From Clostridiales bacterium (GTDB taxonomy: Bacteria; Bacillota; Clostridia; Oscillospirales; Acutalibacteraceae), in assembly GCA_021199275.1 (NCBI GenBank), contig JAJQIJ010000003.1:1-64000 (forward strand): a stretch of DNA of 64,000 nucleotides. The letters run 5' to 3'. The notes under the pieces were generated by a model. It was not told the DNA's origin, searched no databases, and worked only from the letters and a program-made list of their open reading frames with translations. The translations under genes were made by a program, and so were the position numbers. Below are positions 34,907 through 43,148 of this stretch, one piece after another (the first letter of the stretch is position 1; every line of letters begins with the position of its first letter).

Positions 34907-34936
34907 CCCCGCGGCAAAAGCCGCGGGATTTTTTAA
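34907..34936 (+). terminator. Terminator of the zinc-ribbon/DUF1294 pair
   Basis: CCCGCGGC-AAAA-GCCGCGGG stem followed by ATTTTTT, 13 bp after the DUF1294 stop. Confidence 0.85.
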
Positions 34937-34980
34937 TTTTCAAACAGAATTGAAAAGTTTTTCCCGCTTTAAAGCGCTGA

Positions 34981-36450
34981 CTATAAAATAATGCATATAA
35001 GCCCGCTGCACCCCTCGTTAATAACGCGTTCTATTGTTTCGCGGAATTTATTTCTGGCGTCGTCCGGCATGCGTTCAAGCTTGCCGCGCAGGCTTTCGTT
35101 TACAAGCTCGTTAAGCGATTTGCCGAATATGTCTGTGTGCCACAGCTCTGCCGGGTTTTCTTCAAATTCCTTTAGCAAATATAAAACAAGCTCGCGAGAC
35201 TGGCTTTCGCTGCCGACTATGGGCGCGACTTCCGCATAAGTGCTGCACTTTATCATGTGAATAGACGGCGCCTGGGCTTTAAGCCTGACCCCATATCGCC
35301 CGCCCTGTTTCATGATTTCCGGCTCTTCCAGCGTAAGTTCGTTAATGTCAGGCATAACTATGCCATAACCTGTGCGCTGCGTTTCATCAAGCGCGGCAGA
35401 AAAGCGCATATATTTTTTTCGCATTGCTGTCAGTGAAATTATTTCGCGCATAAGGTCTCTTTCGTCTGAAATGCAAACGCCGCAACGTTTTGAAAGAATA
35501 GAGTAAAAATAGCCTGAATCAATGTTGATTTTCATATATACGCTGCCGTCAGACAAGTCAACGCTGCTGATTTTCAGCGACTCTATGTCTTTATTTTCCA
35601 AAAGCCCGTCGGCAAAGCGGTAAACGCTCCTTAAGCTGTGCACGCCCTTACAGCATTCAAGTGCAGAAGTAAACAATGAATTTTTGAGTTCGTCGTCTGC
35701 GTCAAGACTTTTAATCCAGTTGGGAAAGCCAAGCGAAATGCTGGTAACTGGGAATTCATAAAGCACCCTTTCAAGCACCGCCGAAATTTCATTTTCACCC
35801 ATTTCAAGGCAATTCACAGGTATTACAGGCACATCATATTTTTCAGCCATGCGTTTTGAAAGCTCTATTGCGCTTTCACTTTCAGGGGCAGTGCTGTTCA
35901 TAATAACAATAAACGGCTTGTTTATTTCCCTGAGCTCTGTTATTACACGTTCCTCTGCCTCTTCATATTCAGCCCTCGGAATGGTGCCGATAGAGCCGTC
36001 TGTGGTTACAACAAGCCCAATGGTTGAATGCTCTTTAATAACCTTTTCAGTGCCGATTTCAGCCGCCATGTTGAACGGGATTTCATCTTCATACCACGGA
36101 GTTCTAACCATGCGGGGCTGATTTTCTTCAATATAGCCCACTGAGCTTGGCACTATATAGCCCACGCAGTCAATAAGCCGCACCCTGAAATGCAAATTGT
36201 CTTGCATTGAAAGCTCTATGGCCTCTTCCGGAATAAACTTGGGCTCTGTGGTCATTATAGTTCTGCCCGCTGCGCTTTGGGGCAGTTCGTCGCGCGCGCG
36301 TTCTTTTTGAAATTCGCCTTCAATTCCGGGAATCACAAGGCTTTCCATAAATCTTTTAATAAACGTGGACTTGCCGGTTCTTACCGGGCCCACAACGCCT
36401 ATATAAATGTCGCCCTGTGTTCTGTTTGAAATATCATTATATATGCTCAT
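34981..36450 (-). CDS. spoIVA: Stage IV sporulation protein A (spore-coat ATPase)
   Basis: 489 residues, full length. The N-terminal NTPase domain has Walker A GPVRTGKST (21-29), and the protein starts with the highly conserved MSIYNDISNRTQGDIYIGVV. The C-terminal region (about 400-489), which anchors SpoIVA to SpoVM and SipL in other species, ends in CSGLICIIL. SpoIVA polymerises with ATP on the outer forespore membrane and forms the base of the coat. It follows sipL by 37 bp, so the two are very likely one operon. Confidence 0.97.
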   Translation of the reverse strand: MSIYNDISNRTQGDIYIGVVGPVRTGKSTFIKRFMESLVIPGIEGEFQKERARDELPQSAAGRTIMTTEPKFIPEEAIELSMQDNLHFRVRLIDCVGYIVPSSVGYIEENQPRMVRTPWYEDEIPFNMAAEIGTEKVIKEHSTIGLVVTTDGSIGTIPRAEYEEAEERVITELREINKPFIVIMNSTAPESESAIELSKRMAEKYDVPVIPVNCLEMGENEISAVLERVLYEFPVTSISLGFPNWIKSLDADDELKNSLFTSALECCKGVHSLRSVYRFADGLLENKDIESLKISSVDLSDGSVYMKINIDSGYFYSILSKRCGVCISDERDLMREIISLTAMRKKYMRFSAALDETQRTGYGIVMPDINELTLEEPEIMKQGGRYGVRLKAQAPSIHMIKCSTYAEVAPIVGSESQSRELVLYLLKEFEENPAELWHTDIFGKSLNELVNESLRGKLERMPDDARNKFRETIERVINEGCSGLICIIL

Positions 36451-36487
36451 ACTTATTTCCTTTCTGCCTTATTTGGCTTTCGGGCTT

Positions 36488-37960
36488 TTACATTCCCGGA
36501 ATTAAGAGTATTCGCTTTGATGTAATGGTGTTTGACGTAAGTTCGTTTTGAGCCCTGATTAAATCAGGCGAGCTTCTGAATTTTTTTGCTATGTCCCAAA
36601 GCTGTTCCTGTTCAGACGCAAAATACACCACAAGGGCCGGGCTTTCCGGCAATTTTTTATCTGTTTTGACAACTGATTCAAGAACATTGAAATTCTGCTT
36701 TTCATATTTTATAAAATTATATTCAAGAGTATATCTTACGTCTATTGAATTTTCTGATTTGATTACAAAATCAAAAGACTTTACACCGACTGCGCCTGAC
36801 GTAAAGTCAAACGGCTCTGTTTCCTTTTTTTGCGACACAAAAGACAATTCGCCATTTTCATTTAATATGAATGCCGAAACCGCCAGTGTGTTTTTCCCGT
36901 TTAGCGAAAACGAAAGGTCAAGCACCTCTGCTATTTTAACAGAGTCAAATGTAAATGCAGCCGTGTCGCTGACTGAATTTCGGCTGAATTCCCCGTTAAC
37001 ATTAAGAGTAAAGCCTGCATAGCTGTTTACGGTTTCACCGTCTATGGAATATGCGTCTGTCGCTATTTGAATGTCAGCTTTTCGGTAAATCGCCGCGCTT
37101 ATATTAATGTCGCCCAAAATTTCAATATACCTTAGTTCGTTATTTAAATCTGCCTTGGGTTTTACATAAAGATTGCCCACGTTAGCCTTTACAATGGGCA
37201 TGTCGCCGTCGTCAATGCCGTCAACATCAATAATTTTGCTTACCGTAAATTCCTTTTCACACCTTTTTATGTTTTCATCTTCATTATCTTCAGTGTAAAG
37301 AAACGACATGGAAACGGTTGTTTTCACAAGCATTTTATCTTTTATTATTTTTACCTCGTCAGTAAAACAGCTGTAAAAGGAATTAACTATTTTTTTAATC
37401 ACGGCGCTGTCGGCGGCAACGGCGCTTTCCTCTTCAAATTCTGCTTTGGCATAAGCTGTGCCGCGGCATGAAAAATAGGACAAGTCTTCGCATTTTAGCA
37501 ATATGTCGCTGCCGGACGGCGCCGCCGTTTTAACGCTGAGGCGCGCATATGCTTTTATGCCCAAGGAAAACGATGAATGAATGTCAATGCGCCGCTGGTT
37601 AATCACCCTGAAATTGCAATATCTTTCTTCTATTTCAATTTCGGTGGAAACATTGTCAAAGCCGCCGTCTATAGCTATGGTTTTTTGAAAATCTTCTTCA
37701 AAATCAGCCGTTGTAAGAGAGGCGGAAGAGTCGCTTATATATGTAAGATATATTTTGCTTTTTCCGTAAACGGTAAGACTGTTGTTTTTATAGTCTGTGC
37801 TGACAACAAAGTTATTGACGCAGCAGCGCACGATTTTAAGCATATCGTCGCAATAAGACATAAGGCTTTCCTGAAAATCCAGGTCTACATCAACAGCCCT
37901 GGAAAAAATCTCGCCAAGCTCGCTGATATTTTTTGCGTTGTTTTCCATAATAATTACCAT
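36488..37960 (-). CDS. sipL: SipL-type spore-coat morphogenesis protein (DUF3794 + LysM)
   Basis: 490 residues. The middle holds DUF3794/SPOCS-type beta domains (VTTTVSM-like strands around 215-235 and 300-420). The C-terminus (about 440-490) is a LysM domain (VVYFASEQEQLWDIAKKFRS ... NTITSKRILLIPGM). In Clostridioides difficile SipL binds SpoIVA through its LysM domain; finding it directly upstream of spoIVA supports the same role. Start ATG 37960 has GGAAAGG close upstream; ATG 37948 is an alternative. Confidence 0.88.
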   Translation of the reverse strand: MVIIMENNAKNISELGEIFSRAVDVDLDFQESLMSYCDDMLKIVRCCVNNFVVSTDYKNNSLTVYGKSKIYLTYISDSSASLTTADFEEDFQKTIAIDGGFDNVSTEIEIEERYCNFRVINQRRIDIHSSFSLGIKAYARLSVKTAAPSGSDILLKCEDLSYFSCRGTAYAKAEFEEESAVAADSAVIKKIVNSFYSCFTDEVKIIKDKMLVKTTVSMSFLYTEDNEDENIKRCEKEFTVSKIIDVDGIDDGDMPIVKANVGNLYVKPKADLNNELRYIEILGDINISAAIYRKADIQIATDAYSIDGETVNSYAGFTLNVNGEFSRNSVSDTAAFTFDSVKIAEVLDLSFSLNGKNTLAVSAFILNENGELSFVSQKKETEPFDFTSGAVGVKSFDFVIKSENSIDVRYTLEYNFIKYEKQNFNVLESVVKTDKKLPESPALVVYFASEQEQLWDIAKKFRSSPDLIRAQNELTSNTITSKRILLIPGM

Positions 37961-38131
37961 AGCCTTTCCGGTTGCAAATAGTTAATTGAAAATTTTTATG
38001 CGCTTGCCGCAACCGCACCATGCGCATGGCATGCGGGGCGTAGCCCCTGAAATGTTGCCCCAAAGTTCTTTACCGCTAAAGAATATGCGAAAAAAGAAAA
38101 ATGTATAACCTAAAAAAGTAAAAAGCCTTCA

Positions 38132-38250
38132 ATTATTCAACGTGGGGCGACAGCCGCTGCCGCCCCCCAGCGGGAGATTGTACTCACCGCTCCTTCCAAA
38201 TCGGACAGAGCCGCCTGTAGAGACGGGGGACATTTCTTGCCTAAGTTATT
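38132..38250 (-). repeat. Dispersed intergenic repeat, copy C
   Basis: Reading the minus strand from 38250: ATAACTTAGGCAAGAAATGT, a CCCG...CGGG-like stem region, TCCGATTTGGAAGGAGCGGT, GAGTACAATCTCCCGCTGGG and a GC-rich end with CACGTTGAATAA. It matches copy B over the first 80 bp and copy A over the last 40 bp. With the terminator at 38262 it makes up most of the gene-free stretch 37961-38313; the remaining part (37961-38131) contains a GGGGC-GTA-GCCCC hairpin. Confidence 0.7.
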
Positions 38251-38261
38251 GCGCAAAATTA

Positions 38262-38295
38262 AGAGCCTGCCGGGTGTTGCCGGCAGGCTCTTTTT
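38262..38295. terminator. Bidirectional terminator after the TetR gene
   Basis: AGAGCCTGCCGG and its complement (12 bp, 6-nt loop) with TTTTT on the plus side and TTAATTTT on the minus side; 19 bp after the tetR-type gene stop. Confidence 0.85.
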
Positions 38296-38313
38296 AATTA
38301 ACAATTAAAATAT

Positions 38314-38925
38314 TTAAAGCTCTTTAATTTGCGGGGCTTCCACGCCAGGGTCAGAAAGTTTAGGCAAAGCTTTTTCACCGGCAACAAAACCCAGCAGCCC
38401 GTGGCGCACCAAATTTTGTATCATTGAACCTATTTCTGCGGCGCTTAAATCTTTGCCTTTCTCATTCCAGTGCTGCAAAAGGCCGAAAGCGGCGGAATTT
38501 ACAAAGCTTACCAAATAGTCAAATTGCGGCGCATTTTTATCAACCGGCAAATTTTCTTCAATAAAAGGCAGCAATTCATTTCTAACCTTCAGCAAAAAGC
38601 CGGAATCGCCGCCCGGCCCTAAGAGCAAATATATTTTTTCATTCATAGCTATGAATATTGCCTGAAATACAGCGCCGGGCGAATTGTTTTGCCGCTGCGT
38701 TTCAATAATTGTGTTTTTGACCTCTTGCAGCAATTGGTCTTCAGCATAACAAAGCAGGTCGTCTGTGTCCAAAAAATATTCATAAAACGTGCTGCGGTTA
38801 TAGCCTGCGCGCCTTGCAACTTCGCTTGCGGCAATTTTAGAAATAGGCTTTTCTTTTGCCAAAGACCAAAAGGCTTCAACAAAATTTTTGCGTGTTCTGT
38901 CTGTAATTTCAGGCTGTTTTTTCAT
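38314..38925 (-). CDS. TetR/AcrR-family regulator
   Basis: 203 residues. HTH at about 28-60 (SKIAASEVARRAGYNRSTFY then EYFLDTDDLL), followed by a helical ligand and dimer domain (65-180). It is divergent from the ABC exporter operon and a 13-bp palindrome sits at that operon's start site, so it is most likely the exporter's repressor. The inducer is unknown. Confidence 0.88.
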   Translation of the reverse strand: MKKQPEITDRTRKNFVEAFWSLAKEKPISKIAASEVARRAGYNRSTFYEYFLDTDDLLCYAEDQLLQEVKNTIIETQRQNNSPGAVFQAIFIAMNEKIYLLLGPGGDSGFLLKVRNELLPFIEENLPVDKNAPQFDYLVSFVNSAAFGLLQHWNEKGKDLSAAEIGSMIQNLVRHGLLGFVAGEKALPKLSDPGVEAPQIKEL

Positions 38926-38972
38926 AATTATTTCCTTTCAGTAAAATCCGACAGGTTTTAAGAATTTGCTGG

Positions 38973-39001
38973 TTGACCTTTATGCACGGCGCTCTTAGAA
39001 T
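38973..39001 (+). promoter_or_regulatory. Promoter of the ABC exporter operon
   Basis: TTGACC (38973-38978), 17 bp, TAGAAT (38996-39001). Confidence 0.65.
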
Positions 39002-39011
39002 ATATATTATA

Positions 39012-39024
39012 CAACAAGTTGTTG
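39012..39024. promoter_or_regulatory. Likely TetR operator
   Basis: CAACAA-G-TTGTTG is perfectly symmetric and begins 10 bp after the -10 box, over or just past the start site, where repressor binding blocks initiation or escape. Confidence 0.55.
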
Positions 39025-39047
39025 GGCAGTGTCAAGGAGGGGTTTGA

Positions 39048-39965
39048 ATGCCTGCAATTTCAGTAAAGCACCTGACAAAAGACTATGGCCGCGGGCGCGG
39101 CGTGTTTGACATTAATATTGAAATAGAAAAAGGCGAATGCTATGGCTTTTTAGGGCCCAACGGCGCCGGAAAAACCACAACAATCCGCCACCTGATGGGC
39201 TTTTCAAAGCCGCAGCATGGCAGCACCGCCGTTTTAGAAAAAGACAGCTGGAAAAACAGGGCCATGCTGCAAAATGCGGTGGGGTATCTGCCCGGCGAGG
39301 TTACGCTGCCGGGCGGACTTTCGGCAAATGCCTTTTTGCGCATGATGGGGCAAATGCGAAATGTGCAAGGTAACGAGCAGCTTAAAATGCTGCTTGATAT
39401 GTTTGACTTAAAAACCAATGTCAGCATAAAGCAGATGAGCCTTGGTGAAAAAAGAAAGCTGGCTGTAGTCACAGCTTTTATGCATGACCCTGATATTTTA
39501 ATTTTAGACGAACCGACATCAGGTCTTGACCCGGTTGGGCAGGAAAAGTTTATTGAATTTATTCGCAGAGAAAAGCAGCGCGGAAAAACAATTTTTTTAT
39601 CTTCGCACATTTTTCACGAGGTGGACGCCGTATGCGAACGCATTGCAATTATAAGAGAGGGGAAAATTGTGTCTGAATTCAAAGCAAATCAGCTCAAAGA
39701 AACGCACGACAGAATTTACCGTATTTCATTTTCAGACCACGAATCCTATGCGGCGTTTATAAACAATGGGCAGTTTAACTTTACAGAAAAAAATGAAAAA
39801 AAGCTGCAGGCGAAGCTGCAAATTCAAGCGGGCAGAATATGCGAATTAACAGAAAGCCTAAAAGGGCTGCACCTTGCAGATTTTGTTGAAATCCCGTTTA
39901 CGCTTGAAGATTATTTTATGGGCTTTTATAACACGACCCGCCATTTTAAGGGGGTAAAGCAATGA
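39048..39965 (+). CDS. ABC transporter ATP-binding protein 1
   Basis: 305 residues. Walker A GPNGAGKT (about 38-45), signature QMSLGEKRKL, Walker B ILILDEPTSGLDP and H-loop SSHIFHE. The usual Q-loop Gln is replaced in YLPGEVTLPG, as in several drug-exporter ATPases. About 85 C-terminal residues form an extra domain. It starts after AAGGAGG and overlaps the next ATPase by 4 bp. With its paralogue it probably forms a heterodimer that drives the permease. Confidence 0.93.
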   Translation: MPAISVKHLTKDYGRGRGVFDINIEIEKGECYGFLGPNGAGKTTTIRHLMGFSKPQHGSTAVLEKDSWKNRAMLQNAVGYLPGEVTLPGGLSANAFLRMMGQMRNVQGNEQLKMLLDMFDLKTNVSIKQMSLGEKRKLAVVTAFMHDPDILILDEPTSGLDPVGQEKFIEFIRREKQRGKTIFLSSHIFHEVDAVCERIAIIREGKIVSEFKANQLKETHDRIYRISFSDHESYAAFINNGQFNFTEKNEKKLQAKLQIQAGRICELTESLKGLHLADFVEIPFTLEDYFMGFYNTTRHFKGVKQ

Positions 39966-40867
39966 CAGATTTCATAATTTCAGCCAAACACCTGACAAAA
40001 GATTACGGCGGCGGGCGCGGTATTTTTGATGTTTCTCTTGATATCTGCAAAGGCGAGGTGTTCGGTTACCTGGGCACAAACGGTTCCGGCAAAACAACCA
40101 CTATAAGGCATATGATGGGCTTTTTGAAGCCTGACGGCGGCACGGTTTGCGTGGGCGGGCTAAACCCTTGGAAAAACGCGCCGGACGTCATGAAAAAGGT
40201 AAGCTACATTCCGGGTGAAATTGCTTTTCCGGACTTGAAAACAGGAACGGACTTTTTTAAGGTGCGCGCACAGTTTCTGGGCGTGAAAGATTTCACTTAT
40301 ATGAACCATTTGATTGACATGCTTGGCCTGGACCCAACTGCAAGCCTGAAACGCATGAGCAAGGGCATGAAGCAAAAAACCGCCATTGTGGCGGCGCTTA
40401 TGGGTGAAAGAGATGTTCTTATTATGGACGAACCCACAACCGGGCTTGACCCCCTTATGAGAGAGACGTTTCTGGAATTGGTGCGAGAGGAAAAAGCAAG
40501 GGGCCGAACAATTTTTATGTCAAGCCATATTTTTGAAGAAATAGAAGAGGTTTGCGACCGTGCGGCAATTATTAACAACGGCAAAATTCAAAGCGTTATA
40601 AACCTGTCTGAATACCGGCGAGACTCTGTGCGCACCTTTGAAGTCCGCTTTTCAGACGAAAGGGACGCACAAATATTTTGCACGAGACACCCGGGCGGCA
40701 GCAGGGCGGAAAATCTTGTTAGGTTTTGCGCATTGGCAAATGAAACAGACGCGGCTTTTCAGGCAATGGCAGGGCTGCAGGTTGTTTCGCTGGCGGAAAG
40801 CCACCCTGATTTGGAAGATTATTTTATGAAAACACTTAAAGGCAGCAGTGCCGGGGAGGTAAAGTAA
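39962..40867 (+). CDS. ABC transporter ATP-binding protein 2
   Basis: 301 residues, a clear paralogue of the preceding gene (both begin with KHLTKDYG-R/G-GRG-V/I-FD and keep KTTTIRH-L/M-MGF). Walker A GTNGSGKT, signature RMSKGMKQKT, Walker B VLIMDEPTTGLDP and SSHIFEE are all intact, so both ATP sites look active. It arose by tandem duplication. Confidence 0.93.
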   Translation: MTDFIISAKHLTKDYGGGRGIFDVSLDICKGEVFGYLGTNGSGKTTTIRHMMGFLKPDGGTVCVGGLNPWKNAPDVMKKVSYIPGEIAFPDLKTGTDFFKVRAQFLGVKDFTYMNHLIDMLGLDPTASLKRMSKGMKQKTAIVAALMGERDVLIMDEPTTGLDPLMRETFLELVREEKARGRTIFMSSHIFEEIEEVCDRAAIINNGKIQSVINLSEYRRDSVRTFEVRFSDERDAQIFCTRHPGGSRAENLVRFCALANETDAAFQAMAGLQVVSLAESHPDLEDYFMKTLKGSSAGEVK

Positions 40868-40871
40868 CAAA

Positions 40872-42056
40872 ATGAAAACTACAAAATTTTTTTCGCGCCC
40901 GCTTATGAAACAAAGTGTCCGCGCCAACAGGGTGCTGGCAATTGCGTGCACAGTCATTTTATGCCTTATGACGGTGGTTACCACCTTCGCCGGCAATCTG
41001 CTGGGTGGCACATCTGCGTCTGCTGATTATGAAGACGCGCAGACTTCATTTTACAGCTATCTTTATGTGCTTTCATCATATAATGAAATGGCGGGCACTA
41101 ACCTGAGCTATGAAGATTTTGCCGAGTCAGCTGACACGGCGCAATATGACACGGTGTTTGAAATGATGTCTGCACAGTCAGAAGACGCGAATTTCAGCAG
41201 CGAAGGCTTTGCCCAGGCGGCAGACGCCCTGCGCCAGTCAGACGTCGGCCTGGACGCTTACATTACAAACTTTGAATATGCTTATGCGCTGAGCTCTGCG
41301 CAGGGCTGCTTTTCAGGGGAAGAGCTTAATGCTGAAGCTATGATGACAAACATGCTTGAAATAATGGGCGTTTCATCTGATTTGCTGGAAAACATGAGCA
41401 AAATGGACACGTCTGCGGTGTTGAATCAAATGTATTTTACGGTAATGAGCCTGCTGCCCATTTTACTGTTTATTATTTTTGCCGGCAATGCGCTGATTGT
41501 TGACCAGGTAGACAAAGGCTCAATGGCATATATTTTGTCTACGCCAACAAAGCGCAGCGCGGTTGCAGTTACTCAAGCCGTTTATTTGATTATAATGCCT
41601 TTTATTATGGTGGGTTGCGCTTTTATAACAAAGCTGATTGCCTCTAACGCCATTACGGGCGAAGCAGACGCGGCAAAATATGCGGCGCTTTACGGCGGGC
41701 TTTATCTTTTGGCTGAAGCCATGGCGGGAATTTGCTATTTGGCAAGCTGCATTTTCAACCTGAGCAAGCATGCCTTAGCCTTGGGCGGCGGTTTAAACAT
41801 TTGGTTTTTCATCTGTTCGTTGCTTGGCATGTTCGGCTCTGAAAACATGGTAAATGTGGGCATAGGCGTTGAAGAGCTCGGAATGTTTAACAAAATTTCA
41901 CTTATAGGTCTCTTTGACATTGACGCGCTGGGCACTGTTGGCTCTGCCGCAGTTGACTATTCCTTTGCGCCTAAGCTTGCGGCGCTGGCTGCGGTGGCGG
42001 TTTTGTGCTATGCGGCGGGTGCCTGGCGCTTTCAAAAAAAGGATTTGCCTTTATAA
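40872..42056 (+). CDS. ABC transporter permease (ABC-2 type)
   Basis: 394 residues. One N-terminal helix (about 17-38) is followed by an extracellular, acidic region of about 150 residues (45-195) rich in Ser, Ala and Glu, then five or six helices (about 197-390) ending in a basic tail FQKKDLPL. Only one permease for two ATPases suggests that it works as a homodimer. The substrate, possibly a peptide or drug, cannot be named. It follows ATPase 2 by 4 bp. Confidence 0.85.
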   Translation: MKTTKFFSRPLMKQSVRANRVLAIACTVILCLMTVVTTFAGNLLGGTSASADYEDAQTSFYSYLYVLSSYNEMAGTNLSYEDFAESADTAQYDTVFEMMSAQSEDANFSSEGFAQAADALRQSDVGLDAYITNFEYAYALSSAQGCFSGEELNAEAMMTNMLEIMGVSSDLLENMSKMDTSAVLNQMYFTVMSLLPILLFIIFAGNALIVDQVDKGSMAYILSTPTKRSAVAVTQAVYLIIMPFIMVGCAFITKLIASNAITGEADAAKYAALYGGLYLLAEAMAGICYLASCIFNLSKHALALGGGLNIWFFICSLLGMFGSENMVNVGIGVEELGMFNKISLIGLFDIDALGTVGSAAVDYSFAPKLAALAAVAVLCYAAGAWRFQKKDLPL

Positions 42057-42110
42057 ATTATGGGCAAATGTCACCTGCCGCCGAAAAGACGAATTTAAAA
42101 TCCAAACTAA

Positions 42111-42137
42111 AAAAGGCTGCGCAGCACGCAGCCTTTT
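42111..42137. terminator. Shared terminator between the permease gene and spoVM
   Basis: AAAAGGCTGCG / CGCAGCCTTTT with a 5-nt loop. It ends the plus-strand exporter operon and, 6 bp after the spoVM stop, the long minus-strand operon. Confidence 0.85.
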
Positions 42138-42143
42138 AATATG

Positions 42144-42227
42144 TTAATAATTAACTTTCTTTATTTTAAAAATCATTCTCATTAGCGGCTTAATCAATTT
42201 CGGAGCCTCAACTACTATTACTTTCAA
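42144..42227 (-). CDS. spoVM: Stage V sporulation protein M
   Basis: 27 codons from TTG 42227: (M)KVIVVEAPKLIKPLMRMI and a basic end FKIKKVNY. SpoVM of B. subtilis is a 26-residue amphipathic helix with a critical Pro9; here a Pro is also residue 9, followed by Lys as in the model protein. AGGGGG sits 7 nt before the TTG. The gene is nested at the end of a longer open frame (to 42404), which is why it is easily missed. Its place at the end of the priA-def-fmt-rsmB-rlmN-prpC-prkC-rsgA-thiN series is exactly where B. subtilis has spoVM. It marks the curved forespore membrane and recruits SpoIVA. Confidence 0.85.
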   Translation of the reverse strand: MKVIVVEAPKLIKPLMRMIFKIKKVNY

Positions 42228-42268
42228 AAAAATACCCCCTGTTTGCAATAATACAAAATTAGAGTCCT

Positions 42269-42415
42269 TCACTTTTTGACACAGCATATTATGCCAAGTG
42301 TGATTACTGCTAAAGCCAGTATTTTTGTCAGCCATTCCGTTGGACAGCAGATTGCTATAACACAGCCAAGCCCGAACGCTATCCAAAGGAAATCTCTGCG
42401 GCACATTTTTTTCAT
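42269..42415 (-). CDS. 48-residue membrane protein between thiN and spoVM
   Basis: ATG 42415 (or the second ATG at 42406) opens MKKMCRRDFLWIAFGLGCVI, followed by AICCPTEWLTKILALAVITL and GIICCVKK. It has two short hydrophobic helices joined by a CCPTEW turn. AAGGTG lies about 12 nt upstream, a long spacing. It ends 41 bp before spoVM. I have no family name; the pattern FGLG...CP...W-L...IL-x-A resembles small uncharacterised membrane proteins of Clostridia. Its place suggests a possible spore function. Confidence 0.6.
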   Translation of the reverse strand: MKKMCRRDFLWIAFGLGCVIAICCPTEWLTKILALAVITLGIICCVKK

Positions 42416-42515
42416 AATTCAGTAAACACCTTCTTTTGCTGCTCTTACCACATAATATGAAATCAATATCAAATGGTTACTGAATTAATGACAAATTACA
42501 GCTTATTTAAATTGG

Positions 42516-43148
42516 CTAATCTCTGCTTTCAACCACCAAAAGCGTGCCTTTTTTTACACTTATTAAAACATCTTTACCTATAAAGCGGTTACTAAGGCCG
42601 AATTGGTCAAACTGGCGCAAAGTAATTGAGCTGATTTCATAATAAGCATTTTTTATTGAAACGCCCTCTGCCGTACCGAGAAAAGCAAAAACCGAAAAAA
42701 AATCATAGCCGTCTTTTTTTATAGCCGCACTTTCGCTTACAGTGTAAATTCGGTTGTGTTCGTCAATTATGCGGCAGCGCACACCTGCCTTGCGGCAGTA
42801 ATCAAGGCAAAGAATATTGGCCCAGCTGTGGTCTGCCCTGTTGCCGAGAGCATTGTATATTTCAATGTCCTTATAGCCCAGCTCAACAGCTTTTTTAACG
42901 CAGAAAAACGTGTCTGAATCGTCTTTTACACAGGGCAGTTTTATGGGCGCCGGGCTTTGCGGCGGAAACGGCGCGGAATCAAAATCACCTATTATTAAAT
43001 CAGGGCTGATTCCGGCATCAATGCATTTTGTATAACCCGAATCGGCGCAAATGACAAACATTTTTTCAGAATCTATATTATTTTTTAAAAAGTCGCAGCA
43101 GCTGTTTGGCGCGCCGGAAATCAGGGCTGCTGTTTTTTTATTTTCCAT
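42516..43148 (-). CDS. thiN: Thiamine pyrophosphokinase
   Basis: 210 residues; the catalytic N-domain shows ICADSGYTKCIDAGISPDLI, IGDFDSAP, KDDSDTFFCVKKAVELGYK and NALGNRADHSWANI. It makes thiamine diphosphate from thiamine and ATP. Its start lies 28 bp inside rsgA, so the two are tightly coupled. rpe, which sits between rsgA and thiN in B. subtilis, is missing. Confidence 0.94.
   Translation of the reverse strand: MENKKTAALISGAPNSCCDFLKNNIDSEKMFVICADSGYTKCIDAGISPDLIIGDFDSAPFPPQSPAPIKLPCVKDDSDTFFCVKKAVELGYKDIEIYNALGNRADHSWANILCLDYCRKAGVRCRIIDEHNRIYTVSESAAIKKDGYDFFSVFAFLGTAEGVSIKNAYYEISSITLRQFDQFGLSNRFIGKDVLISVKKGTLLVVESRD

Noticed and set aside
38132..38250. 35-codon ORF within repeat copy C (ATG TCC CCC ...)
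   Set aside because: The same frame is broken by stops in copies A and B, so the repeat is not protein-coding.
42144..42404. 86-codon minus-strand ORF downstream of thiN
   Set aside because: Only its last 27 codons are convincing (spoVM with a TTG start and ribosome site). The upstream part overlaps the 48-codon membrane-protein gene in another frame and has no ribosome site of its own.
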